Notes: generated from the sequence alone by a model not told the origin. A stretch of 64,000 bases of DNA from Methylobacter sp. BlB1 (GCF_015476545.1 NZ_JADMKV010000008.1:30683-94682); one strand, 5' to 3'; numbered from the stretch's first letter, positions 54,232 through 63,806 are shown. A program made the numbers and translations.

Positions 54232-55530
54232 TTACCTTAAGTCGTAGCATTCGTTCATTGATTGCGCCCTGGTCTCACCGATGCGCCATACAGCCAAGAA
54301 GCTGATGGCCGCAGCGGCCGAAACATAGCCGCCCACCCAGGCCAAGCCGCCCTGATTGACCAGCAACTGCGAAATATACGGCGCACACGATGCCCCTAAA
54401 ATACCGCCGAGATTATAGGCCGCACCTGCGCCTGTATAGCGCACCGCCACCGGAAACAATTCAGGCAGTAAAGCGCCCATCGGCGCAAAGGTCGCGCCCA
54501 TCAGAAACAGCGACAATGACAAAAACAGCGTGATTTGCAGCATTGATCCACTGCTCAACATCGGAGCAAGCGTAAAACCCGCCAGAATGGCGACAAAACC
54601 GCTGATCAACAGCACGGGGCTGCGGCCAAATTTATCGCTGGCCCAAGCTGACAAGGGCGTCGCGAGCGCCATGAACACGATAGCCACGCACAGCATACCT
54701 AAAAATTGCTGCCGTGGAATCGACAGTATGTTCGTCCCGTAACTCAGGCAGAATACCGTCGCCGTATAAAACAACGTGTAGCAGACCACCATCGCCAGAG
54801 CCCCCAGCAACACGGCGCGCAGATGCTGCCGCAACAAAACCGCCAGCGGCATTTTCAAAGGCGGCTCCCGCTCCAGCAGCGCCGAAAACTCGGGCGTCTC
54901 GGCAAGCTTCATACGCACATACAAGCCCACCGCAACCAATAAGCCGCTGGCCAGAAAAGGCAGACGCCAGCCCCAAGCCTGAAAGTCGGCATCGCTCAAA
55001 CCGACCGCCAGCAGCCAGAAACTCAGTGTCGCCAGCAGAAACCCTACGGACGGTCCCAGTTGCGGAAACATACCGTACCAGGCACGACGGCCGGCTGGCG
55101 CGTATTCCGTGGCCAGCAGCACCGCCCCGCCCCATTCGCCGCCCAGGCCCAGACCTTGCCCGAAGCGCAGTAGGCAAAGCGCAATCGGCGCCCATGCGCC
55201 CAGCGTGTCATAGCCGGGCAAGCAGCCGATCAGGAGCGTAGACAGGCCCATTACCAACAGTGAAGCCGCCAACGTCGCCTTGCGCCCGATCCGGTCGCCG
55301 AAATGGCCGAACAGCACCGCTCCCAAGGGCCGCGCGATAAAGGCAATGCCAAAAGTCAGAAAGGCGCTCAATGCCTGGACCGCCGGCTCGCTCTGCGGAA
55401 AAAACACGCGCCCGATCACCAGCGCCGAAGCCGTCGCATAAATATAAAAATCGTAGAATTCAATTGCCGTGCCGATAAAGCTGGCAAAGGCGATATGGCT
55501 GATGGAAGGCGTCTTGTTATAGGTCGTCAT
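54232..55530 (-). CDS. MFS transporter, metabolite:H+ symporter (MHS) subfamily
   Basis: A 432-residue carrier with about 12 hydrophobic segments. The MHS-type N-terminus GTAIEFYDFYIYATAS, the loop 2-3 motif GHFGDRIGRKATL, and RFGQGLGLGGEWGGAVLL are typical of proline/betaine, shikimate and alpha-ketoglutarate symporters. The substrate cannot be assigned, as the neighbours (L,D-transpeptidase, rlmD) give no hint. Confidence 0.88.
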   Translation of the reverse strand: MTTYNKTPSISHIAFASFIGTAIEFYDFYIYATASALVIGRVFFPQSEPAVQALSAFLTFGIAFIARPLGAVLFGHFGDRIGRKATLAASLLVMGLSTLLIGCLPGYDTLGAWAPIALCLLRFGQGLGLGGEWGGAVLLATEYAPAGRRAWYGMFPQLGPSVGFLLATLSFWLLAVGLSDADFQAWGWRLPFLASGLLVAVGLYVRMKLAETPEFSALLEREPPLKMPLAVLLRQHLRAVLLGALAMVVCYTLFYTATVFCLSYGTNILSIPRQQFLGMLCVAIVFMALATPLSAWASDKFGRSPVLLISGFVAILAGFTLAPMLSSGSMLQITLFLSLSLFLMGATFAPMGALLPELFPVAVRYTGAGAAYNLGGILGASCAPYISQLLVNQGGLAWVGGYVSAAAAISFLAVWRIGETRAQSMNECYDLR

Positions 55531-55605
55531 AGCTTTTCTAACTGTTGTATGCGGAAATCACAGGCGCTGAAAAACCATGAAACTGGATACATAGCTGAAT
55601 TCTGC

Positions 55606-55628
55606 GGGCGGCACTGTTCCGGCCGCCC
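55606..55628. other. GC hairpin between rlmD and the MFS gene
   Basis: GGGCGGC (55606-55612) pairs with GCCGCCC (55622-55628) around a 9-nt loop, just after the rlmD stop on the minus strand. No T-run follows. Confidence 0.45.
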
Positions 55629-55641
55629 CTTCCTGTAAACA

Positions 55642-56979
55642 CTATTTTTTCTCAAACAAAGCGATCGATTCCACATGACCGGTCTGCGGGAACATATCCA
55701 TGACGCCGGCCTTGATCAGCTTGTAACCCAGTTCATTGACCAGGATACCGGCATCGCGGGCCAGTGTCGACGGATTGCAGGACACATAGACGATCTGATC
55801 AGGCTTCCATTTCTTAAAATGATGCAGCACCTCCGAGGCGCCCGCCCTGGACGGGTCCAGCATGACCTTGTTGTACTTGCGGTTGGCCCAGGGCTGGTCG
55901 CTAATGTCCTTGCTTAAATCGGCGGCATAAAATTCTACATTCTCTATGCCATTATGACGCGCGTTTTCGCGGGCGTGCTTGACCAGCGGCAGATCGCCCT
56001 CGACGCCGACAACGCGGCCGGCTTTTCTGGCCATCGGCAGCGTAAAATTGCCGAGACCGCAGAACAGGTCCAGCACACTATCGTTTTCGTTGAGATCCAG
56101 CGTGTCCAGCACGCGGTTGATCATCTTCCGATTGATCTCGTAATTGACCTGCGTGAACATGGCCGGCCTGAATTTGAATTCCACGGACTGATCCGGCAAC
56201 GCATAAGTCGGTATGACTTCCGGCTCGCCGTCCAGCGGTTCGATCGTGTCGGGGCCTTTCGGTTGCAGACAGATACTCATGCGGTGCTCGCGCCCGAACG
56301 CGCGCAGGCGCTCCTTGTCGGCCTCGGTCGGCGGCTCCAGCACGCGGATAGCCAGCACGCAGTCGTCGTCGCCGATCGCCACTTCGATCTGCGGGATTTT
56401 ATCCTTGACCGTCAAACCGGCGATCATCTCGCCTAACGCAATCAGCCGCTTGCCCACGATCGGATGCATGACCATGCAACTGTCGATCTCGGCCAGATAC
56501 GGATGGCGTCTTTCCCTGAAGCCCACCAGCACGCGGTTTTTCTTGGCGACGTATTTGACACCCATGCGCGCTTTGCGGCGATACCCCCAATGCGGTCCTT
56601 CCAGCGGCTCCCACAACTGCGGAATTTCCACTTTGCCGATGCGCTTGAATTGCTCGATCAGCAAATCCTGCTTGATGCGGATCTGGGCGTTTGAATCGAC
56701 ATGCTGAAAGCTGCAGCCGCCGCAGACGCCGTAATGCGCGCACGCCGCCTCAACGCGGTCGACGGCACGGCTCAGCAGGCTGACCACCTTGCCTTCCGCG
56801 TAATCCCGGCGAATTTCAGTATAGACGAACTCGACCTCCTCGCCCGGCAATGATTCGTCTATAAAGACGACCTTGCCGTCCACATGCGCGACGCCGCGCC
56901 CATCATGCGCCAGCGATTCTATGGTGACTCTGACCGGCATTTCCGGCAGCTGCTTTTTTCTCGATCTGTTACGTGACAT
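55642..56979 (-). CDS. rlmD: 23S rRNA (uracil(1939)-C(5))-methyltransferase
   Basis: SAM-dependent RNA m5U methyltransferase of the RumA type. The ATG at 56979 gives 445 residues. An N-terminal TRAM domain follows a basic lead (MSRNRSRKKQ). The 4Fe-4S cysteines are in CAHYGVCGGCSFQHV. The SAM motif is VLDLFCGLGNFTLPMA, and the catalytic cysteine is in VYVSCNPSTLARD. It lies 2 nt downstream of the ydbL-like gene, so they are co-transcribed. Confidence 0.95.
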   Translation of the reverse strand: MSRNRSRKKQLPEMPVRVTIESLAHDGRGVAHVDGKVVFIDESLPGEEVEFVYTEIRRDYAEGKVVSLLSRAVDRVEAACAHYGVCGGCSFQHVDSNAQIRIKQDLLIEQFKRIGKVEIPQLWEPLEGPHWGYRRKARMGVKYVAKKNRVLVGFRERRHPYLAEIDSCMVMHPIVGKRLIALGEMIAGLTVKDKIPQIEVAIGDDDCVLAIRVLEPPTEADKERLRAFGREHRMSICLQPKGPDTIEPLDGEPEVIPTYALPDQSVEFKFRPAMFTQVNYEINRKMINRVLDTLDLNENDSVLDLFCGLGNFTLPMARKAGRVVGVEGDLPLVKHARENARHNGIENVEFYAADLSKDISDQPWANRKYNKVMLDPSRAGASEVLHHFKKWKPDQIVYVSCNPSTLARDAGILVNELGYKLIKAGVMDMFPQTGHVESIALFEKK

Positions 56980-56981
56980 GC

Positions 56982-57569
56982 TTACTTCTGCTTCCAACTT
57001 CCGTTAGATGATTGATACCACCAGCCGCGCTGAGCGTTATTGATCCAGCGGGTGGCAAAGGTTGATTTGATTTGGGCGACCCATTCGGGATGACCGTTGG
57101 CTTTGGCAATGGCCTGGTAAAGATGCTCGCGGTCGGCATTTTCGGCCGCCACCAGTTTGTTGACTTTGTTTCTGTCCTGCAGAGGCACGCTGCCGGCATC
57201 TCTGACCGTCAACAACCCGTCCGTCTGTATGCCGATATAACCGGCGTCATAAAAGCGCTTCAACGCTGGGAAACGGCTCTGCATAACTGAGCGCGCCTGT
57301 CTGATTTCCGGGCTGTCAATGGCTAAATCAGCCTCCTCGGCCTGCGCCGGCGAAACCAGGACATTGATGGCGCTATCTAGCGACCGGAAAACGGCAACCT
57401 GCCAATCGGGACGGCTGGACCTAGGCTCGGTCTTTTCCGGTATTTCCTCCTTCTGGATGCCTTTGATGATTTCATCGGCAGCCTTTTCCGCGGCTGCGGC
57501 AGGAAAATAAATATTGATCGTCACACACGCGGTCAACAACAATGTGCCGAATACGGCTACTTTTCTCAT
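56982..57569 (-). CDS. YdbL-like DUF1318 lipoprotein
   Basis: From the ATG at 57569 the protein has 195 residues. It starts with a lipoprotein signal (MRKVAVFGTLLLTAC), giving a lipidated cysteine near residue 15, followed by VTINIYFPAAAAEKAADEII. The rest contains a DUF1318 domain (SVMQSRFPALKRFYDAGYIG; GSVPLQDRNKVNKLVAAENA) and ends with a Trp/Lys-rich tail. E. coli YdbL is a shorter, non-lipidated periplasmic protein, with the lipoprotein YnbE encoded separately. Here one protein may combine both roles. It lies 13 nt after the ydbH-like gene. Confidence 0.85.
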   Translation of the reverse strand: MRKVAVFGTLLLTACVTINIYFPAAAAEKAADEIIKGIQKEEIPEKTEPRSSRPDWQVAVFRSLDSAINVLVSPAQAEEADLAIDSPEIRQARSVMQSRFPALKRFYDAGYIGIQTDGLLTVRDAGSVPLQDRNKVNKLVAAENADREHLYQAIAKANGHPEWVAQIKSTFATRWINNAQRGWWYQSSNGSWKQK

Positions 57570-57582
57570 GATTTGCTCCAAA

Positions 57583-59619
57583 TTATTCGATACGTACTTC
57601 ATCGGTAGTTGAAATACGCGCCAACCGATCCATCAATACGTTCCAGTTAACCCGCGGATTATAGCCGATTACGTCGATTCGCGGCAGACCGCCGCCTTTA
57701 ATAAGGTAATAACCCTGCTGCGCCGCCTCCACGCCCATCATCTGGCAGACGCCTTCGTGCAGGTAACAGCCCACGCCGATCTTGTCGTACATAAAGGTTT
57801 CAAAAAAACGCAGGAAGCTTCTGGACAGTATATCGGCCGCGCCTCCGCCGCCGATGCTGGCGATATTCCTGACCGCTTTCTGGCTGATCCGGTGCTTGGA
57901 ATCATCGTCATCGGGCGTCCCCAGCCAAGCGTAAAAACTGACCGGCTTCCAGTTTTCCATGTACAACTGCTGAACATAGCCCGATAATCGCCCGGTAATG
58001 CCGCCGAACTCAAACCGCCGCGTCAATTGATCCAGATCCAGGTTATTGATTTCCAGTTCGGCATGAAACCTTGGAAAATCGGTAAACAATCCCGACGATG
58101 CCAGATTCGTGACCTTGATTTCCCCGTCAAAAGCCTTGATGTTCAGCTCGCCTCCGAGGCTCAGCGTTTTGTCACGGTAATCGACACCTGGGATGTGGCC
58201 GCTGATCGTTCCGGACAACGGCGTCCAGTCCAGCTCGTTCGATAATTGCTCCAGCGACACCTTATCGACATTGCCTTCAAAGTAAACTTCAGGCTCCCCT
58301 TGCGGCCTGGTCTGCCATTTGAACGCATTGACGGCGATAATGCCGTCCAAAAAAGGCAGGTTAGTCTTCTCGAGCAGTTCAATAGTTCCCGCCTTGGCCA
58401 GAAATGAAAACCGGGCTGGACCGACAGGCAAAGCCCGTATCTGCAATCGTTGCCAGACCCATTCGGATTTTTTGTGAAAGGCTTCGTCGCTGGACCAGTT
58501 GAAGATGCCATCGCCGCCCTGCATCGCCAGGCGTCCCGATTCGTCATCCACATCCAGATCGCTGAAACCGGCCGTCAAATGGGTCAACGCATTCTGTGCG
58601 ATGGAAAAGTCGGCTCTCAGCCGCCCTGCCAGCGATACGCCTTCTAATACCGTCCCTTCAAACAGGGACTTTAGATAGGCAGCCGACAGTCCGGCCAGAT
58701 CCTCGCTGGTCAGTGTCATATCGGCTTTTTCGATTCTTACTTTATCGTCATACCGAACAACCGCGCTCCCCTTTAATGCCGCCGCGCCCGGATGATGATA
58801 ACTGATCGATTTGACCTCAGCCTGCTGGGTTTTATCGCTCCATTCGCCCTGTGCATCCAGTGCAATTATTTGCGCCCCTATCGTCAGATAGAGCGGTTCG
58901 GCATAAAGAGCACCGCCGCTAGCTTCAGCATGCTGTTGCCATTGCCATCCGTTATCGTCGCGAAACGCCTCCAGTCTGGCCGTCAGATTCAGTTTTTCGG
59001 CGGCGAAGCGTGCATCCGTGCTCTGCCCCGAAAAATCTTTCAGATTGACCGCCGCATCAATAGTATGGACGACGTCATTCGAACCCGACGCGTCAATTGA
59101 AAAACTGATGCGGCCGTCTTTGAATTCAGCCGACGGCAGTTTGATCAATGCCTGCATCAGTTCGGCATCAACCCTGCGGGCGCGGATTTTCAGCCGCCAT
59201 TGATGGCCTATCTCTTCGCCTTCCACAGCAAATCGCCCTCCGGCCCAGTACAGATTGGCGAGCGAAAAGGCGCTGCGGTTTTCCGCAACCTGAAAGGAAA
59301 AATCGGCTGCCGGCGACTGCCAGCGTTGCGAGCGGATTTCGGCCTGCCCCTTAGCGCAGACCATGGCCTTGTTACCCCAGGTAAAAGCGGCGCAGTGGAT
59401 ATTAGCCAGATTCAAATCGTTAAAAGGCTCGGGCAGGACCAGCCTGTCGATGGTCAAGACTAATCGCTGCGGACTTTTAGCCAGTTCCGTCAAGGCGATA
59501 TGCACCCCCTGCAACTGCCAGCCATTCGCTTCAATGGTTTTGATATTGGCCGAGGCGGCATCTAAAGCATTGGCTGGCGATGCGATTAAAAAACAGGCAA
59601 TCGCCAGAAAGAGCCTCAT
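57583..59619 (-). CDS. YdbH-like intermembrane (AsmA/TamB-type) protein
   Basis: A 678-residue protein from the ATG at 59619, beginning MRLFLAIACFLIASPANAL, a signal peptide or anchor. The rest is beta-rich with long amphipathic strands, as in YdbH and other AsmA-like bridges that move phospholipid across the periplasm. The C-terminal conserved portion includes KAVRNIASIGGGGAADILSR and YYLIKGGGLPRIDVIGYN. In E. coli YdbH works with the lipoprotein YnbE. No separate ynbE fits the 13-nt gap before the DUF1318 lipoprotein gene. Role here is inferred from family and neighbours. Confidence 0.85.
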   Translation of the reverse strand: MRLFLAIACFLIASPANALDAASANIKTIEANGWQLQGVHIALTELAKSPQRLVLTIDRLVLPEPFNDLNLANIHCAAFTWGNKAMVCAKGQAEIRSQRWQSPAADFSFQVAENRSAFSLANLYWAGGRFAVEGEEIGHQWRLKIRARRVDAELMQALIKLPSAEFKDGRISFSIDASGSNDVVHTIDAAVNLKDFSGQSTDARFAAEKLNLTARLEAFRDDNGWQWQQHAEASGGALYAEPLYLTIGAQIIALDAQGEWSDKTQQAEVKSISYHHPGAAALKGSAVVRYDDKVRIEKADMTLTSEDLAGLSAAYLKSLFEGTVLEGVSLAGRLRADFSIAQNALTHLTAGFSDLDVDDESGRLAMQGGDGIFNWSSDEAFHKKSEWVWQRLQIRALPVGPARFSFLAKAGTIELLEKTNLPFLDGIIAVNAFKWQTRPQGEPEVYFEGNVDKVSLEQLSNELDWTPLSGTISGHIPGVDYRDKTLSLGGELNIKAFDGEIKVTNLASSGLFTDFPRFHAELEINNLDLDQLTRRFEFGGITGRLSGYVQQLYMENWKPVSFYAWLGTPDDDDSKHRISQKAVRNIASIGGGGAADILSRSFLRFFETFMYDKIGVGCYLHEGVCQMMGVEAAQQGYYLIKGGGLPRIDVIGYNPRVNWNVLMDRLARISTTDEVRIE

Positions 59620-59650
59620 CTTTAGCAAAGCAAAAAAGGGCGCTCCTCAA

Positions 59651-60541
59651 TCAGCCCGGAAAAACGCCGGTCGACAAGTAGCGATCGCCCCGATCGCAGA
59701 TAATGACCACAATCACGGCATTTTCGACTTCGGCCGATAACCGCAATGCCGCCGAGACGGCGCCTCCCGATGAAATGCCGGCAAAAATGCCCTCCTCGGC
59801 CGCCAGCGCGCGCGTGGTATTTTCAGCCGAAGTCTGATCGACATCGATAATGCGGTCAACGCGCTCAGCCTGGTAAATTTTTGGCAGGTATTCCTTGGGC
59901 CAGCGCCGGATGCCGGGAATTTTGGACTCGCCTTCCGGCTGCACGCCGATAATCTGGATAGCTGGATTCTGCTCTTTCAGGTACTTGGCCGTGCCCATGA
60001 TCGTACCGGTCGTACCCATGGAACTGACGAAATGCGTGATTTTGCCCTGCGTGTCGCGCCAGATTTCAGGGCCGGTGCCTTCATAATGCGCGCGCGGATT
60101 GTCGGGATTGGAAAACTGGTCGAGAATCTTGCCCTTGCCGGCCGCCTCCATTTCCCGCGCCAGATCGATCGCGGCCTCCATGCTGCCGGCCGCCGGCGTC
60201 AGAATGATCTCGGCGCCGTAGGCTTTCATCGATGCCCGGCGTTCCTCGCTCATATTGTCGGGCATGATCAAGGTCATTTTGTAGCCCTTGATGGCGGCGG
60301 CCATAGCCAGGGCGATGCCGGTGTTGCCGCTGGTCGCTTCGATCAACCGGTCGCCGGGCTTGATTTCGCCCCTAGCTTCGGCATGCTTGATCATGCTGAG
60401 CGCCGGCCGGTCTTTCACTGATCCGGCAGGATTGTTGCCTTCCAGCTTGACTAGAATGGTATTGCCGGTGGCGCCGGGCAATCGCTGGAGTCTGACTAAC
60501 GGCGTATTGCCGACAAAGGATTCAATGGTTGGAAAAGTCAT
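59651..60541 (-). CDS. cysM: Cysteine synthase B (O-acetylserine sulfhydrylase B)
   Basis: PLP enzyme making cysteine from O-acetylserine and sulfide or thiosulfate. The ATG at 60541 gives 296 residues beginning MTFPTIESFVGNTPLVRLQ. The PLP lysine is in EGNNPAGSVKDRPALSM, and EATSGNTGIAL and VSSMGTTGTIMG are the substrate and phosphate loops. The end CDRGDRYLSTGVFPG is typical of CysM rather than CysK. It is divergent from hemF (139-nt spacer). Confidence 0.96.
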   Translation of the reverse strand: MTFPTIESFVGNTPLVRLQRLPGATGNTILVKLEGNNPAGSVKDRPALSMIKHAEARGEIKPGDRLIEATSGNTGIALAMAAAIKGYKMTLIMPDNMSEERRASMKAYGAEIILTPAAGSMEAAIDLAREMEAAGKGKILDQFSNPDNPRAHYEGTGPEIWRDTQGKITHFVSSMGTTGTIMGTAKYLKEQNPAIQIIGVQPEGESKIPGIRRWPKEYLPKIYQAERVDRIIDVDQTSAENTTRALAAEEGIFAGISSGGAVSAALRLSAEVENAVIVVIICDRGDRYLSTGVFPG

Positions 60542-60587
60542 GGTTGATATTGTTGGGGTAACAAAGGATGAGCCAATTATCCCATAA

Positions 60588-61598
<1,011 letters not shown>

Positions 61599-61613
61599 AC
61601 TTAAAGAATTGAA

Positions 61614-61639
61614 CGCGGGAAGAACAGAGCCTTCCCGCG
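61614..61639. terminator. Hairpin after hemF
   Basis: CGCGGGAAG (61614-61622) pairs with CTTCCCGCG (61631-61639) around an 8-nt loop, between convergent hemF and the P460-family gene. No U tract follows directly. Confidence 0.6.
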
Positions 61640-61647
61640 CGCTGATC

Positions 61648-61674
61648 AGCAGGTTTTCAAAACCTGCTTTTCTC
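61648..61674 (+). terminator. Terminator for hemF
   Basis: AGCAGGTTTT and AAAACCTGCT (61648-61668) form a long stem with a minimal loop, followed by TTTTCTC on the plus strand. Confidence 0.7.
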
Positions 61675-61681
61675 GCTGAGC

Positions 61682-62188
61682 TTATTGCAGCGCGGAAAAT
61701 GTATAAGTGTAATCATTGTCCTTCATGGGCATGTGGCAGGCAAAGCACTCCTTGGCCTTGGCTTCCTCATGCATGACCAGCTTGTTGCCGTCCCAGTGCG
61801 CAAATCCCCAACCGCCGGTAGCAGCATATTTCTTGCTGTCCTTGATCATGGCTTCGGCTGCGGCAAATTCGCCGGGCACGATGGCTTGCGGCCAGTTAGG
61901 ATGCGTGCGTTCTTTCCATACTACTTTGGCTAAAACCGTACCGTCCGGCCAGGGTTTGGTCTGCCCTTTGCCCGCGGCTTCTATCGCTTTATCATTGCCT
62001 AAAATAGCGCGCAGGGTTTGTTTATCGGTCCGATGGGAAACCGACAGCAATCGCCAGTCTTTATATTCGCCGTGCACCGGCTTGGCGGCCGCCGGCGCTG
62101 TTTTGGTTTCCGCCGTTGTGGTCGCCGATAGCGCCAACAGCACCACGGCAAGAGAGAATCTCAATTTAAGATTCTGCATTTTTTTCAT
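61682..62188 (-). CDS. Cytochrome P460-family periplasmic c-type heme protein
   Basis: The ATG at 62188, with GGAGAG 7 nt upstream, gives 168 residues. A signal peptide (MKKMQNLKLRFSLAVVLLAL) likely ends near ATTTA. The heme site is CFACH at residues 148-152, close to the C-terminus as in P460 proteins. TVLAKVVWKER (Lys88 and Lys92) lies where true P460 has the lysine cross-linked to heme. The family includes hydroxylamine-oxidising cytochrome P460 and NO-binding cytochrome c'-beta, both known in methanotrophs and ammonia oxidisers. The choice between them is open. It has no obvious partner gene and is convergent with hemF. Confidence 0.87.
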   Translation of the reverse strand: MKKMQNLKLRFSLAVVLLALSATTTAETKTAPAAAKPVHGEYKDWRLLSVSHRTDKQTLRAILGNDKAIEAAGKGQTKPWPDGTVLAKVVWKERTHPNWPQAIVPGEFAAAEAMIKDSKKYAATGGWGFAHWDGNKLVMHEEAKAKECFACHMPMKDNDYTYTFSALQ

Positions 62189-62567
62189 ATCAACTCTCCA
62201 TTTCGGGATCTTTATAAATTGCGGCTTTGCTGTTGCTCTTCTTGAATTTGGATCACAAGAACGTCTCCAGCACAAACTCAACCGCAAATTTATATCAGAA
62301 AACTCCCGGCTTACCTACCGTTTCATCAATTGCTTTTAAAATAGCCAGACATTCATAGCGCCAATTTTATGGACAGGCATCAGATGAACTGGGACGGGTT
62401 TAAAAATACCGCCAGCATGACGGTTATTTGAATTCAGCTGTAGGGGCAAACTCATTCGACCCGGGACAAATGCCCATGCAGTGCGAATGAATTCGCACCT
62501 GCGTGCGTAACTGTTCAGGCGACAAGCAGGATAAAAACAGTCCTTGCTAAGCATCAGTCAATAACAT
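62189..62567. other. Gap of about 380 nt with a degenerate palindromic repeat
   Basis: No gene is supported. The part next to 62188 must hold the promoter of the P460-family gene. Around 62440-62502 lies a TAGGGGCAAACTCATTCGACCC-like half element and a clear palindrome (62478-62502). The rest is unremarkable. Confidence 0.6.
62478..62502. repeat. Palindromic intergenic repeat
   Basis: GTGCGAAT-GA-ATTCGCAC (62481-62498) has 8-bp perfect arms, extended by GCA/TGC with one bulged base. It looks like a diverged REP-type element with a partner half near 62440-62462. Confidence 0.6.
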
Positions 62568-62597
62568 AAAAAACGGAGCCCGAAGGCTCCGTTTTTT
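62568..62597. terminator. Bidirectional terminator downstream of hsp20
   Basis: An 8-bp stem (62573-62580/62585-62592) with a CGAA loop is flanked by A- and T-runs on both sides. On the minus strand it follows the hsp20 stop directly. Confidence 0.9.
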
Positions 62598-62598
62598 A

Positions 62599-63039
62599 CT
62601 AATCTTCCGCTGCGACGGTAATTTTTTTCGGCTGGATCGCTTCACGCTTTGGAATTACGATTTCAAGCACCCCATGCCTTGATCTGGCGCTAATGCCTTC
62701 GGCGTTAGCCGTATCAGGCAAACTGAACCGTCGATAAAAAGAGCCATAGGTCCGTTCCACTCGCTTATAATTTTCACGTTGGGTCTTGGCTTCGGTTTTC
62801 TTCTCGCCTTTAATAGTCAATACGCCCTCTTCCATGCTCAGATCGATATCTTCCGGTTTTACGCCAGGCAGGTCGGCCAGCAGCACATATCTATCGCTTT
62901 CCTCTTTGATATCGACCGCAGGCGCCCACTCAGCCGTGGCGATTGAACCCTCGCCGCCGGCAGTTCCTTCATACGCCCGTTCCAGCTCTTTTTGCAATTG
63001 ATTCAGTAAACTCCAAGGTTCATAACGAGTAATAGCCAT
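62599..63039 (-). CDS. Small heat shock protein, Hsp20/alpha-crystallin family
   Basis: ATP-independent chaperone that holds unfolding proteins. The ATG at 63039 (GGAGA 5 nt upstream) gives 146 residues beginning MAITRYEPWSLLNQLQKELE. The alpha-crystallin domain runs from about residue 40 (PAVDIKEESDRYVLLADLPG) through GVLTIKGEKK to GVLEIVIPK, and the C-terminal AIQPKKITV includes an IxI/V-like oligomerisation motif (KITV). An upstream ATG in frame adds four residues. Confidence 0.96.
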   Translation of the reverse strand: MAITRYEPWSLLNQLQKELERAYEGTAGGEGSIATAEWAPAVDIKEESDRYVLLADLPGVKPEDIDLSMEEGVLTIKGEKKTEAKTQRENYKRVERTYGSFYRRFSLPDTANAEGISARSRHGVLEIVIPKREAIQPKKITVAAED

Positions 63040-63061
63040 AATCATCTCCAAATAGATTCAA

Positions 63062-63092
63062 ATTATCAACAACACGTCGAAAACCGTTTCAA
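63062..63092 (-). promoter_or_regulatory. Weak promoter candidate for hsp20
   Basis: On the minus strand TTGAAA (63087-63092) and GATAAT (63062-63067) are separated by 19 nt, longer than ideal. A heat-shock sigma factor may be used instead; no clean consensus was found. The remaining 63093-63353 shows no gene. Confidence 0.3.
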
Positions 63093-63353
63093 TTCGGCAT
63101 TCGCTGATAATATGAGGCGACTTGGCAATTTTTCAAGCCGTATGGACGCTGAATTTTTTAAGCCTGCATACAACGCCGCAAAACAACACGCAGGGTTCCG
63201 GATGAACATTAATCCATGTCGAATGATGAACTTTGGATGTTTTTGTGAATAAGATGAGAGTCCGTGAGCCAGCTAAAACGTACAAAAGTGCGGCATGAGC
63301 GGAAGCTGCACTGCACAGCTCAATCCTCTACATATCCAACAGACTAATGTCGT

Positions 63354-63751
63354 GCGTGTCAACACATTCGGCAAACGTTGCGGCTGCTTGGCGCGCACAA
63401 CGTTATTCAGCCACGGCAAATCGATTAACAGCACCTCATTTATATAAAAACAGCAAACTGGATAAGGCCTGATTTTGCGTTGAAGCCGACACTTTTCCTT
63501 CTACCGCCAAATGCGTTAGAAAAGCTTTCACTTTCGATTGCTCCCTCTTTATGAGAATAGCGTTTACCGTGACAAAACGGCAGGAAAGCCGTTTTGCACA
63601 GCCGCAAGACTGCCCGCTAGGGTGGCGTATAGGGATATACGTCATGAAATAGAATAAAACGCTTAATCCACTGCACATATTGCTTTTCGGTACGAATGCT
63701 ATGGCGCTTAATACGGATACGCTCGCAGACTTAATCAAGAAGTTTTGGCGG
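63354..63751 (-). pseudogene. Broken integron-type tyrosine recombinase (N-terminal part)
   Basis: Three pieces in different frames match the N-terminal half of integron integrases. Piece 1 reads PPKLLD-stop-VCERIRIKRHSIRT then EKQYVQWIKRFILFHD. Piece 2 reads KAFLTHLAVEGKVSASTQNQ then ALSSLLFLYK. Piece 3 reads EVLLIDLPWLNNVVRAKQP then QRLPNVLTR. The first stop is TAA (63731-63733) where the family has Q. A TAG follows at 63617-63619, about 70 extra nt separate pieces 1 and 2, and one extra base near 63438 shifts the frame before piece 3. The catalytic C-terminal domain is missing. Confidence 0.87.
63573..63596. repeat. Palindromic insertion inside the integrase remnant
   Basis: CAAAACGGC-AGGAAA-GCCGTTTTG has 9-bp perfect arms. 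It lies in the roughly 70 nt that separate two otherwise adjacent parts of the integrase, so it probably arrived as a small mobile REP-like element. Confidence 0.6.
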
Positions 63752-63778
63752 TGCTTTTTCAGTTTGGATAAATTAAGG

Positions 63779-63806
63779 TTGATATCAATATAGTGACGAC
63801 TATAAA
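63779..63806 (+). promoter_or_regulatory. Sigma-70 promoter candidate for the last gene
   Basis: -35 TTGATA (63779-63784), a 16-nt spacer and -10 TATAAA (63801-63806) on the plus strand. Transcription would start about 110 nt before the ATG at 63923. Confidence 0.45.

Noticed and set aside
63436..63738. 100-codon frame near the window end taken as an intact gene
   Set aside because: Only its last third matches a recombinase. The first part is out of frame with the integrase remnant, so it is part of a pseudogene.
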